A stretch of 64,000 nt of DNA from Ureibacillus thermophilus (lineage in GTDB: Bacteria > Bacillota > Bacilli > Bacillales_A > Planococcaceae): NCBI RefSeq assembly GCF_042657185.1, contig NZ_JBHSNN010000049.1; one strand, given 5' to 3'. Position numbers and translations under genes: made by a program. This document shows positions 18,680-27,627 of this stretch, in pieces. The notes beneath the pieces are model-generated. The model was not told the DNA's origin. It did not search any database and saw nothing but the letters and a program-made list of their open reading frames with translations. Within the stretch, counting starts at the first letter, position 1, and the number at the start of each line of letters is the position of its first letter.

Positions 18680-20068
18680 TTAAGCATTTGGATAAATCAT
18701 TTTTTTCGGGTCTACATATTGGTCGAATTGTTCTTCTGTTAATAAGCCAAGGGCAAGAGCTGCTTCTTTTAATGTTGTTCCTTCTGCATGGGCTTTTTTC
18801 GCAATTTTTGCTGCGTTTTCGTAGCCGATGTAAGGGTTTAATGCAGTCACAAGCATTAAAGAATTTTCTAAGTTGCGTTTTAACACCTCATGATTTGGTT
18901 CAATGCCCACTGCACATTTGTCATTAAAGGATTTCATTGCATCTGCAAGGAGACGTGCTGATTGCAAGAAGTTATAAATAATGACTGGTTTAAATACGTT
19001 TAGTTCAAAGTTACCTTGGCTGGCTGCAAAGGCGATTGTTGCATCATTTCCTACTACTTGTGTTACCACCATTGTCATGGCTTCAGATTGTGTAGGGTTT
19101 ACTTTGCCAGGCATAATAGAACTTCCAGGTTCATTGGCAGGGATCGTAATTTCCCCAATACCGCTGCGAGGGCCGCTAGCAAGCCATCTTACATCGTTGG
19201 CAATTTTCATTAAATCCACTGCTAATGCTTTTAAGGCACCGTGAGCCGCAACAATTTCATCATGGCTTGTTAAGGCATGGAATTTATTTGGGGAAGAAAC
19301 GAATTTTTTGCCGGTAAGGTTGCTGATTTCTTCTGCCACCATGTCGCCGAATTTTGGGTGGGCGTTGATGCCTGTACCAACGGCTGTACCACCGATTGCT
19401 AAGCTTTTTAAGTACTCTGTATTTTGTTTAATCATTGCTTCAGAGCGCTCAAGCATATAGTGCCAGCCGCTGATTTCTTGTCCAAGTGTTAAAGGCGTTG
19501 CATCTTGCAAGTGCGTGCGGCCGATTTTGATAATATCTTTGAAGGCTTCGGACTTTTCTTTTAATGTATTTTTCAATAGTTCTAATCGAGGAAGTAAATA
19601 ATCTTCCACCATTTCAACAGCGGCGATGTGCAATGCTGTTGGGAATGTGTCGTTGGAGCTTTGGCTCATGTTGACATCATCGTTTGGATGAACTTTTTCA
19701 GATGAATCTTGTTCTGCTAATAGTTGGTTTGCGCGGTGGGCGATTACTTCATTCACATTCATATTGGATTGGGTGCCGCTGCCTGTTTGCCAAACAACAA
19801 GCGGGAATTGGTCATCCCATTTGCCTTCAAGAATTTCATCTGCAGCAGTAATAATGGCATTCGCTTTTGCTTCTGATAATTTATTTAATTTTTTATTGGC
19901 AATTGCTGCGGATTTTTTTAAAATAGCGAAAGCGCGAATAACTTCTTTTGGCATTTTCTCTGTGCCGATTTGGAAGTTTTCTTTGCTGCGTTGTGTTTGT
20001 GCCCCCCAAATTTTATCTGCTGGAACACGCACTTCACCTAGCGTATCTCTTTCAATACGGTATTCCAT
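18680..20068 (-). CDS. fumC: Fumarate hydratase class II
   Basis: 462 residues, the length of class II fumarases, iron-independent enzymes of the TCA cycle interconverting fumarate and malate. Fumarase/aspartase signature GSSIMPGKVNP at 315-325, catalytic-site His186 (GRTHLQDATP), TGSGTQSNMN near 95-104. ATG at 20068 with AAAGGAG upstream. Its 5' region holds a consensus Fur box and promoter, so iron-responsive control is plausible. Confidence 0.96.
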   Translation of the reverse strand: MEYRIERDTLGEVRVPADKIWGAQTQRSKENFQIGTEKMPKEVIRAFAILKKSAAIANKKLNKLSEAKANAIITAADEILEGKWDDQFPLVVWQTGSGTQSNMNVNEVIAHRANQLLAEQDSSEKVHPNDDVNMSQSSNDTFPTALHIAAVEMVEDYLLPRLELLKNTLKEKSEAFKDIIKIGRTHLQDATPLTLGQEISGWHYMLERSEAMIKQNTEYLKSLAIGGTAVGTGINAHPKFGDMVAEEISNLTGKKFVSSPNKFHALTSHDEIVAAHGALKALAVDLMKIANDVRWLASGPRSGIGEITIPANEPGSSIMPGKVNPTQSEAMTMVVTQVVGNDATIAFAASQGNFELNVFKPVIIYNFLQSARLLADAMKSFNDKCAVGIEPNHEVLKRNLENSLMLVTALNPYIGYENAAKIAKKAHAEGTTLKEAALALGLLTEEQFDQYVDPKKMIYPNA

Positions 20069-20134
20069 TTTGATACAACTCCTTTATGATGAAGTATTGA
20101 TAAATGTATTTTAACCTAAAAGATGGATTGATAA

Positions 20135-20275
20135 TAGAAATTTGGCTGCAACACGCCAGTTGCAGCCTAGTTAATGTCTATATATAGGGGGATATAGACA
20201 TAATTGGAGAAAATAATTAGGAAAATATTTATCCGAGATTATTTTTTGGGGGGTTCAGCTCGGAATTATCTCTTT
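20135..20275 (-). ncRNA. Candidate iron-responsive C-rich small RNA or fumC leader (FsrA-like)
   Basis: Predicted minus-strand transcript starting near 20275, downstream of a Fur-boxed promoter. It contains a hairpin whose arms (20233-20237 and 20259-20263) expose a run of six C (opposite 20248-20253). A second hairpin (20175-20200) exposes five C in its loop (20187-20191). It ends with a strong nine-pair stem at 20144-20167 followed by a poor U tract. Fur control and unpaired C runs able to meet Shine-Dalgarno sequences are properties of FsrA in B. subtilis. The weak U tract leaves open that this is only the 5' leader of fumC. Confidence 0.45.
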
Positions 20276-20277
20276 AC

Positions 20278-20310
20278 GATAATGATAATCATTATCAATT
20301 AAAATGTCAA
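20278..20310 (-). promoter_or_regulatory. Consensus Fur box over a sigma-A promoter
   Basis: GATAATGATAATCATTATC at 20278-20296 is the 19-base Fur consensus. On the minus strand, TTGACA (20305-20310) and TATCAT (20282-20287) are 17 bases apart, and the Fur box covers the -10 and most of the spacer. The promoter points toward fumC. Confidence 0.88.
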
Positions 20311-20338
20311 CAAGAAAATTTCAATAATTTTATAAACA

Positions 20339-20899
20339 TTACCATTCAGACCTCATGATTTCTTCCGCAATGGTTTGTAAATCGTAAGAAGTGATTGTAA
20401 AAAGTTCATATTCGTTTCGTTCCATATATTTCTCCACAAGCCGCTTTAAATATTTTGGAGATCCTTCATGTTCCTCATCATAGACAAGGAGGAGGGCATC
20501 GGTATTTTGGATAATGAATTTGTCCTTTTCAACAAATTGCCAAGGAGCTTCATAAGGTCTTTTTGTTACGCTTGTCACGAAATCGGCTTTACTCAGAATA
20601 TAGGCATATTTTTCCTGCTTTTCTTCATTCCAGTTTTTTTCCATATCCAAAAATGGGGTAATAACGGAGTATTTGAATTGTGGAAATTCTTCTTTTAGCC
20701 CAATCACAACTTCGGCAGTCCATGTTTCAACTCCGGGTTGTCCGCTGATAATGACCCATTCCAATCCTTCATGGATTAATCTTCTTAATTCATTCTCTAA
20801 AGCTTTTTTAATGATTTGGATACCCGGATGTTTTGCATGAAATATCCCCAGTTCATGGGATTTGTAACCTGATACGTATAGCGATTGAATCATCTTCAT
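20339..20899 (-). CDS. ypsA: YpsA family protein (DUF1273, SLOG superfamily)
   Basis: 186 residues matching Bacillus YpsA: LYVSGYKSHELGIF at the start, LEWVIISGQPGVETWTAEVV near residue 46, PYEAPWQF and GSPKYLKRLVE later. The fold belongs to the SLOG nucleotide- or ligand-binding superfamily. YpsA overexpression has been linked to cell-division inhibition in Firmicutes, but the biochemical role is unsettled. ATG at 20899, ribosome site GTGAGGGATGAAG. The usual partner gpsB is not adjacent. Confidence 0.9.
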   Translation of the reverse strand: MKMIQSLYVSGYKSHELGIFHAKHPGIQIIKKALENELRRLIHEGLEWVIISGQPGVETWTAEVVIGLKEEFPQFKYSVITPFLDMEKNWNEEKQEKYAYILSKADFVTSVTKRPYEAPWQFVEKDKFIIQNTDALLLVYDEEHEGSPKYLKRLVEKYMERNEYELFTITSYDLQTIAEEIMRSEW

Positions 20900-20906
20900 C
20901 CCTCAC

Positions 20907-21038
20907 TTATGTATTTATACTATAGCTAAATATTGTTTGCTCTTCAAAGAACAGCTCATATAGATGAGGAAGGGCATGAACGTTTGTCAGTGACTGGGGA
21001 TTTGCGGATGTATCCCCACCTTTTGCTGTATTTTCCAA
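20907..21038 (-). CDS. Possible small or truncated ORF upstream of ypsA
   Basis: Open frame on the minus strand ending TAA at 20907, seven bases before the ypsA start. From TTG 21038 it would give 43 residues ending in ALPHLYELFFEEQTIF..., and the frame stays open upstream into repeat B2. No ribosome site is seen. It may be the 3' remnant of a gene cut by the repeat, or chance. The rest of the 20900-21266 gap is repeat B2 and a small G/C hairpin near 20996-21018. Confidence 0.25.
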   Translation of the reverse strand: MENTAKGGDTSANPQSLTNVHALPHLYELFFEEQTIFSYSINT

Positions 21039-21086
21039 TAGATGACAATTAGCCGATTTGAGGCATTTCCCCACTTTAAAAACAAA

Positions 21087-21268
21087 AAGAGGTTGGACAA
21101 ATCTAAAAAAACATCATTTTCTCCTTGGAGAAAATGATGTTTTTTTGATATGTTATTAAAATTGATTTCCGTTCCGGGGACGCTTTCCGCGGGCCCGGTA
21201 CGGAAATCAATTTTTTATCAACACTCTTTCAATTGCCCCTTTCATTTTTTGTTTATGTCCCAGCCTCT
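21087..21268. repeat. Family B repeat copy 2 (182 bp, internally deleted)
   Basis: Left end AAGAGGTTGGACA, right end TGTCCCAGCCTCT, near-perfect terminal inverted repeats. Contains the terminator hairpin CATCATTTTCTCC / GGAGAAAATGATG with a T run. It then has ATTGATTTCCGTTCCGGGGACG and jumps to CGGAAATCAATTTTTTATC, lacking the central part of copy 3. The right end overlaps the rocD stop codon. Confidence 0.88.
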
Positions 21269-22505
21269 ATTGTAGAGGATTATTAGAGTATTTTCCTAAT
21301 GCCTTCCCGGTGTACTCTAGGACTTCTTTAATCCGTTCCAGTGCCCAATCAATCTGTTCTTTTGTAATGATTAATGGGGGAGCAAAGCGAATTACATATT
21401 CATGAGTTTCTTTACATAACAGTCCTTTTTCCATTAATTGTTCACAATATTTCCGGGCTGCTTCTTTCAGTTCCACACCGATAAGCAATCCTTTTCCTCG
21501 CACTTCTTTAATGACAGGGGAATTGATTTTTTGCAGTTCCCCTTTGAAGTATTCGCCTAGTTCCAGTGAACGTTCTGCTAATTTTTCCTCTTCAATGACA
21601 TCGAGGCTAGCGATGGACACGGCGCATGCGAGAGGGTTGCCTCCAAAGGTAGAACCATGGGAACCTGGATTTAAAACCCCTAAAATATCGCTGTTAGCCA
21701 CAACAGCTGAAATAGGGATGACACCTCCGCCAAGCGCTTTTCCGAGAATGTAAACATCCGGCACAACATCTTCCCATTCACAGGCAAACATTTTTCCAGT
21801 GCGGCCGAGGCCTGTTTGAATTTCATCCGCAATCAACAATACATTTTGCTCTTTGCAAACTTGCTGAGCCGCTTTTAAAAAACCTTCAGGCGGCACGATA
21901 ATCCCAGCTTCTCCTTGAATCGGTTCAACAATAAAAGCTGCCGTGTTTGGCGTAATAGCTTGTTTAAGGGCTTCAATATCGCCGTATGGAATTAGTTTGA
22001 TGCCTGGAATTAATGGTCCGAAACCGCGCTGATATTCCTTCTCTGATGAAAGCGAAACCGGAAGCAATGTACGTCCGTGGAAATTACCAATGCAGCCGAT
22101 AATTTCAGCTTTATCTTCTTCTACCCCTTTTACATCATAAGCCCATCGACGAGCAACTTTAATGGCTGATTCCACAGCTTCAGCACCGGTATTCATCGGT
22201 AACACCATATTTTTCCCTGTAATTTTGCAGAGTTTTTCGTACCATGGACCCAGCTGGTCGTTGTGAAAGGCCCGGGAAGTTAAAGTCACCCGATCTGCTT
22301 GCTCTTTTAAAGCTTGAATAATTTTTGGATGACGGTGCCCTTGATTGAGAGCAGAGTAAGCAGAAAGCATATCCATATATTGATTTCCTTCAGGATCCTT
22401 CACCCATACGCCTTCCGCTTCACTAATGACAACCGGCAGCGGCTTATAATTGTTGGCACCATACTTATCAGTCATTTCAATGATTTCTTTTGATGTTTTT
22501 CCCAT
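21267..22505 (-). CDS. rocD: Ornithine aminotransferase
   Basis: 412 residues, class III PLP aminotransferase making glutamate semialdehyde from ornithine in arginine catabolism. PLP lysine K256 (ILGKALGGG), Asp227 in the LLIADEIQTGLGRTG motif, and AYSALNQGHRHPKI near residue 50, which is RocD-specific. ATG at 22505 preceded by AAAGGGGGA. The TAG stop is completed by the edge of repeat B2. No sigma-54-type -12/-24 promoter seen; TATAAT-like sequence near 22578-22584 on the minus strand. Confidence 0.94.
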   Translation of the reverse strand: MGKTSKEIIEMTDKYGANNYKPLPVVISEAEGVWVKDPEGNQYMDMLSAYSALNQGHRHPKIIQALKEQADRVTLTSRAFHNDQLGPWYEKLCKITGKNMVLPMNTGAEAVESAIKVARRWAYDVKGVEEDKAEIIGCIGNFHGRTLLPVSLSSEKEYQRGFGPLIPGIKLIPYGDIEALKQAITPNTAAFIVEPIQGEAGIIVPPEGFLKAAQQVCKEQNVLLIADEIQTGLGRTGKMFACEWEDVVPDVYILGKALGGGVIPISAVVANSDILGVLNPGSHGSTFGGNPLACAVSIASLDVIEEEKLAERSLELGEYFKGELQKINSPVIKEVRGKGLLIGVELKEAARKYCEQLMEKGLLCKETHEYVIRFAPPLIITKEQIDWALERIKEVLEYTGKALGKYSNNPLQ

Positions 22506-22606
22506 ATAAATCCCCCTTTATGAGTGTACTGAAGCGCGAGAATGTAAATTCTTTTGTTTTATTAGCTTCTAAATTCATTATATATGATGGATGATATTTA
22601 AAAATA

Positions 22607-23173
22607 TTATTTATGATTGAAGATGCGCTGTTCTGCACCCCGCAGCTGGTCTTGAACAAACAAATCGATCATATTAACTAATTCTTCAGGTGATTGTTCT
22701 AATTCTCCATTCAGCCAGCTTTCCACAATGGCTCCGAGGGATAAAGTAAAAAAATGGGATAAAAAGGATACATATTCTTTCTGCGCTTGAAGTTTTATAC
22801 CAAATTCATAAACTACACGATAAATAATATCATGAATATCTGAATAGAAAAATCGTTTAATATGTTCTCTTCCCAATGATTGAAGGGCGCATAAACAAAT
22901 GTCGCGGTTTTCATCTAAGTAATGGAAAAGCTGCAGCAACCCTTCCTGCCAAACCTTTGCACTCTCATGAACATCAATCAGGACAAGAGCTTCTTGTTGG
23001 AAAGTCCATTTCAATAAATCATAAATATCTTCAAAGTGGTAATAAAAGGTTTGTCTATTGAGACCTGCTAATTCTGTAATTTCTCGAATGGAAATTTGTT
23101 CAACAGGCTTTTTCTTCATCAATTCTTTTAATGAGCTGGAAAGAAGTTTTTTCGTTTCATGGTTATTTTTCAT
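22607..23173 (-). CDS. TetR/AcrR family regulator
   Basis: 188 residues from ATG 23173. N-terminal helix-turn-helix ISIREITELAGLNRQTFYYHFEDIYDLL (about residues 25-52) is classic TetR. The C-terminal part resembles the DhaS-type group. The minus-strand GGAGGA at 23187-23192 serves as ribosome site; an in-frame ATG at 23185 lies on top of it. Transcribed divergently from the MMPL exporter, which is therefore its probable target. Confidence 0.85.
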   Translation of the reverse strand: MKNNHETKKLLSSSLKELMKKKPVEQISIREITELAGLNRQTFYYHFEDIYDLLKWTFQQEALVLIDVHESAKVWQEGLLQLFHYLDENRDICLCALQSLGREHIKRFFYSDIHDIIYRVVYEFGIKLQAQKEYVSFLSHFFTLSLGAIVESWLNGELEQSPEELVNMIDLFVQDQLRGAEQRIFNHK

Positions 23174-23304
23174 GGAAGTGTCCATCCTCCGCAAATGAGT
23201 ATTTAAACAAATAGCGATGTTTTGTCTATGTTCGATTTTGCTATTTCATGCTAGTTTATTATTAGATTTTTAAAAAAATTCTTTTAAGAAAGGAGTTTGA
23301 TAAT

Positions 23305-26300
23305 TTGAGAGGAAGGGATTGGCTCAATGTTCGCACCGCATCTTTTATTTTTTGGCTCGTTCTTTCCATCATCATGATTATAACGATGCCAAATTTAGAT
23401 ATATTGGTTCGGGAAAAAGGGCAAATCCAAATGCCCAGCTATGTTCAAAGCGCCATCGCTGAGCGGCTGCAGACAGAGATGCAGGCAGACGGCAAGGAAA
23501 ACTATCAATTTATAGCCGTTTTTCATAGTAAAGAAAAAATGACAGATGAGCAGAAAAATGAAATTGATGAATTGATTCAGGTTTATCGGGAAAAGCAGGA
23601 TGAACTTGGTATTACTAATATTTTAGCCTATAACGAAAGCGAAGAAACGGAAAAACAATTAGTTTCAAAAGATGGCACGACGATTTTAATGCAAATAGCA
23701 GTAGAAAAGGATATGAGAACCGTTGAAGAAGTCGCGCAGCAATTGCGAAAACTGGCTGACACGAAAACGGTGGATACTTATTTTACAGGTACGGATATTG
23801 TACTGGATGATTTTGCAAAGTCCTCTCAAGAGGGGATTAAAAAGACGGAAATCATTGCGGTTGTCTTTATTTTAATTGTATTAGTTCTTGTGTTCCGTTC
23901 GCCGATTGTTCCTTTAATTTCGCTTATTACTGTTGGGGTTTCCTATATCGTTTCCCTTGGCATCGTCGCCCAGTTGGTAGAACACTTGGATTATCCATTT
24001 TCAAACTTTACGCAAGTGTTTATTGTGGTAGTTTTATTTGGTATTGGTACAGATTATAATATTCTTCTTTACAATCGGTTCAAAGAAGAAGTCAGCAAAG
24101 GCGGCCATATTTTAAAAGCGATCACGGAAACGTACCGCACTGCTGGGAAAACGGTCATCTACAGCGGCATGGCAGTGTTTATCGGGTTTATGGCGTTGTA
24201 TTTAGCTGACTTTAAATTATACCAAGCCACGTCTGCAGTGGCCATTGGGGTTGCAGTGCTGCTATTAGTACTGATTACGTTAAATCCTTTCTTCATGGCA
24301 GTTCTTGGTTATAAAATGTTTTGGCCTGCTCAACAGGTAAAAGGTCATCAAGAGAATAAATTATGGAAGGTTCTATCGAAATTTTCCTTGTATCGACCGC
24401 TTTCCGCCCTTGCGATTATTGCGGTTATTTGCATACCTTTTATTATTTCCAATTCCGGCGAGTTAAACTATAACGATTTAGTGGAAATGAATGATAAATA
24501 TGAATCAAAACAAGCGATTAATGTGATTGAAGAGCATTTCCCAGCAGGTTTTTCAGCACCGACATACTTAATGATTCAATCGGAGGAATCCTTAGCAACC
24601 CAAAAAGCTTTGCAAGATTTGGATAAGTTGACGGAGGCTATCTCAAAAGTGAAGGGCGTATCGGAAGTTTATTCTGTTACTCGTCCTGCAGGCGAAAAAA
24701 TTAAGGAATTATACGTGCAAGACCAAGTGAATACATTAACAGAAGGGCTTGGAAGTGCTGAAGAAGGAGTAACTCAAATACACGAAGGATTATCTGAAGC
24801 AGACAAAGAAGTAGGAAAAGTGGATGGCAGCAAATTTGACAGTATACAACAGCTGATTGACGGCACAAAAGAAATGGAACAGGGCGTCGGCCAATTAAAT
24901 AATGCCTTAAGCCAGTTGTCTCAAGGATTTAAAAATGGGGCAGAAGGGGCGGAAGAAATCAGCAATGGTTTATCCGCTTTAAAGGAAAATATTCAAACAC
25001 TGCGTCAAGGGGCAACGATTCTCCAAAATAGTTATGGAGAGTTGGAGAATGGATTCAGCTCCTTTAGTGATTTCTTTGCAACCATTTCAAGCGCCGTTGA
25101 ACAAATGTATAACAGTTATTCGGCCATTGAACAATCGTTGAAAGCGGCGATGGCAAAAAATCCTGAATTGAATGGAGAGGAATTAACGCAAGCTCTTCAT
25201 ATAGCGGAACAAGGAAAAGCGCAGACAGAAGTTTTATTAGGACAGCTAAAGTCCATCACGCCAAAATATAATGAGGTATTGAAATCCTTCCAAGCTGCCA
25301 ATGCTTCCATGGCGCAAATTACTGGCGGCTTAGAGAAAATGGAACAGGGGGTAGCGCAGCTTCAATCTGGGGCTTCAACTCTTGCTAATGGATTGCAGAG
25401 TGGGGCAGAAGGGACTGCTACAATTCTTGATAATACCAACCGATTGCAGTCCGGATTGAAGGCGGTAAATGAAGGGCAGCTGCAATTGCAGCAAGGATTG
25501 GCAACATTGCAGGATAAAATGGGCGAACTGCAATCTGGCTTATCACAAAGTACAGAAGGCTTATCGCAAATTAAAGAGGGACTTGTAGAAGCGCAAGATT
25601 ATTTAACAGAATTGACATCTACATCCGATGAAGTCTTTTATATTCCTCAAGAAGTGCTGGATGGGGAAGAATTTAAAGAAAGTTTAGATATGTATATGTC
25701 AGAAGATCGCAAAATAGCGAAAATCAATATTATTTTAGATGTTAATCCGTACTCACAAGAAGCGATGTCCATCATTGAAAAAATCGATGAACAAGTAAAA
25801 GGAACGGTAAAAGGTTTAAGCTTTAGTGATGCACAAGTAGCATTGGGAGGAAAATCTGCGCAAAACGTGGATTTGCGAAATGTATCATCCGGTGACTTTG
25901 CAAGAACCATTTCTATTATGCTGGCTGGTATTGCCATAGTTCTATTAATCATTACAAAATCTTTCTGGCAAACATTGTTAATCATGGCATCCCTTATTAT
26001 TGCTTATTTCACAGCTTTAGGAGCATCCGAAATCATCAGTGAATATACAATTAATCAAAGTATGTTCGGTTGGAATGTGCCATTCTTCAGCTTCATTATG
26101 ATCATCACTCTTGGTGTAGACTATAGCATTTTCCTCATGATGCGATACTTAGAAAATATAGATCAAGGGTATGAAGCCATCATTGATGCGGAAAAGCAAA
26201 TTGGAGGAGTTGTCCTATCTGCTGCCTTAATTTTAGGCGGCACATTTGCGGCGCTGTTGCCATCAGGAATTGTTTCATTAATTCAAATAGCGGTAATTGT

Positions 26301-26409
26301 AGTAGTTGGTTTAGTCATGTTAAGTTTAGTGATGCTTCCATCATTTATGCCGGCTGTAATGGGGTTAACCCATAAAGCGAAGACAATCGCTACAAGGAAA
26401 AAAGAATAA
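23305..26409 (+). CDS. MMPL/RND family exporter (YdgH-like)
   Basis: 1034 residues with two halves of six membrane helices. Each half has the family motif: GIGTDYNILLYNRFKEE near residue 248 and GVDYSIFLMMRYLE near 936. The second extracytoplasmic region (about 470-780) is unusually long, with repeated (Q)LQSG..L..G heptad-like segments as in YhgE/Pip-type proteins. MMPL proteins move lipids or amphiphilic drugs across the membrane by proton motive force. TTG start at 23305 behind AAAGGAG. Likely repressed by the divergent TetR protein. Confidence 0.88.
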   Translation: MRGRDWLNVRTASFIFWLVLSIIMIITMPNLDILVREKGQIQMPSYVQSAIAERLQTEMQADGKENYQFIAVFHSKEKMTDEQKNEIDELIQVYREKQDELGITNILAYNESEETEKQLVSKDGTTILMQIAVEKDMRTVEEVAQQLRKLADTKTVDTYFTGTDIVLDDFAKSSQEGIKKTEIIAVVFILIVLVLVFRSPIVPLISLITVGVSYIVSLGIVAQLVEHLDYPFSNFTQVFIVVVLFGIGTDYNILLYNRFKEEVSKGGHILKAITETYRTAGKTVIYSGMAVFIGFMALYLADFKLYQATSAVAIGVAVLLLVLITLNPFFMAVLGYKMFWPAQQVKGHQENKLWKVLSKFSLYRPLSALAIIAVICIPFIISNSGELNYNDLVEMNDKYESKQAINVIEEHFPAGFSAPTYLMIQSEESLATQKALQDLDKLTEAISKVKGVSEVYSVTRPAGEKIKELYVQDQVNTLTEGLGSAEEGVTQIHEGLSEADKEVGKVDGSKFDSIQQLIDGTKEMEQGVGQLNNALSQLSQGFKNGAEGAEEISNGLSALKENIQTLRQGATILQNSYGELENGFSSFSDFFATISSAVEQMYNSYSAIEQSLKAAMAKNPELNGEELTQALHIAEQGKAQTEVLLGQLKSITPKYNEVLKSFQAANASMAQITGGLEKMEQGVAQLQSGASTLANGLQSGAEGTATILDNTNRLQSGLKAVNEGQLQLQQGLATLQDKMGELQSGLSQSTEGLSQIKEGLVEAQDYLTELTSTSDEVFYIPQEVLDGEEFKESLDMYMSEDRKIAKINIILDVNPYSQEAMSIIEKIDEQVKGTVKGLSFSDAQVALGGKSAQNVDLRNVSSGDFARTISIMLAGIAIVLLIITKSFWQTLLIMASLIIAYFTALGASEIISEYTINQSMFGWNVPFFSFIMIITLGVDYSIFLMMRYLENIDQGYEAIIDAEKQIGGVVLSAALILGGTFAALLPSGIVSLIQIAVIVVVGLVMLSLVMLPSFMPAVMGLTHKAKTIATRKKE

Positions 26410-26416
26410 TAAAATA

Positions 26417-26460
26417 AAAGGTGATTCAGTTCAGCCTTTGAATCTGAATCACCTTTTTTA
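26417..26460. terminator. Bidirectional terminator
   Basis: AAAGGTGATTCAG (26417-26429) pairs with CTGAATCACCTTT (26444-26456), flanked by A and T tracts, between convergent MMPL and MFS genes. Confidence 0.88.
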
Positions 26461-27627
26461 TAGGGTTGATGGGTTAGGTTCTTTCCAAAACATTGCAATG
26501 GCAATGCAGAAAATTAACATAATCGTTGCGAAATAGAAAGGGAAATTTAGATTGATATCAAACAAAATGCCTCCGATAATAGGTCCAAAAATATTTCCGA
26601 TGCTTGTAAACATGGAGTTCATGCCGCCGACGAATCCTTGTTCATTTCCAGCAATTTTTGAAAGGTAAGATGTAATCCCGGGGCGAACTAAATCAAATCC
26701 AATGAATACGATGCAGCATATCAACAAAATGGACCAATAAGAACTTACAATGGTCATCACGAAAACTAATAGAGCAGAAAAGATTAAGCTTAAACGGACA
26801 ACCATAATTTCGCCCAATCGTTTCGTAAGCCGATCAAACAACAAGATTTGTGCTATTGCTCCAACCGTTCCGCTGCCTGTAATGATAATGGCAATATCCC
26901 GCGGTGTAAATCCGAATTTATGATCGATAAATAAGCTGAACAACGATTCAAAAGAAGTCAAACTAAAAGTCGAAAGGAAAATAATAACGAAAGAAATGAA
27001 ATACATCGGCATGAAAATTCGTTTCCAGCCGATTTTTTGTCCTTTCTTGCTATCCGGTTGTTCCATGCGTTCCGGTTCTTTCAATAGGAAGATGGAGGCA
27101 ATGGCTACGATTGCGCCTAAAATGCTTGCTGCAAAAAAGGGCACACGAATTCCAAATTCCGCTAAAAATCCGCCAATCCCCGGTCCTACAATAAATCCGG
27201 TGTTAATTGCTGCGGACATATATCCAAGGGCTTTTGGACGCTCGTTTTCTGATGTAATGTCGGCAATGAATGCCGTAATGGCAGGCATGATGCAAGCGCC
27301 GCTAACTCCCCCTAAAATTCTTGAAAGAAAAAGCATTTCAAGGCTTTTCCCAATCCCAAATAAAAGCTCTGAAAAACTATATAAAAAAAGACCGATAATA
27401 ATCATGATTTTCCGTCCATACTTATCGGTCCATTTTCCTGTGAAAGGGGAAGCAATCAGCTGCGCCAAAGCAAAGGTGGCAACCATGTTCCCTGCGATTG
27501 TCCCGCTTATAGATAATTCATTCATTAATGAAGGCAAGACAGGAATGACTAAACTAATGCCTACAAAAATGATGAATATATTGCTGAGGAGTAATGCCAA
27601 AGAGAGTTTTTGTGATTTAGATTTCAT
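26458..27627 (-). CDS. MFS multidrug-type efflux transporter (DHA1, NorA/Bmr-like)
   Basis: 389 residues and twelve helices. Motif A GKWTDKYGRK after helix 2 and motif C-like GYMSAAINTGFIVGPGIGGFLAEF in helix 5 (the antiporter motif) identify a drug/H+ antiporter of the DHA1 family. ATG at 27627 with AAAGGAGAT upstream. Alone in its unit. Confidence 0.85.
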   Translation of the reverse strand: MKSKSQKLSLALLLSNIFIIFVGISLVIPVLPSLMNELSISGTIAGNMVATFALAQLIASPFTGKWTDKYGRKIMIIIGLFLYSFSELLFGIGKSLEMLFLSRILGGVSGACIMPAITAFIADITSENERPKALGYMSAAINTGFIVGPGIGGFLAEFGIRVPFFAASILGAIVAIASIFLLKEPERMEQPDSKKGQKIGWKRIFMPMYFISFVIIFLSTFSLTSFESLFSLFIDHKFGFTPRDIAIIITGSGTVGAIAQILLFDRLTKRLGEIMVVRLSLIFSALLVFVMTIVSSYWSILLICCIVFIGFDLVRPGITSYLSKIAGNEQGFVGGMNSMFTSIGNIFGPIIGGILFDINLNFPFYFATIMLIFCIAIAMFWKEPNPSTL

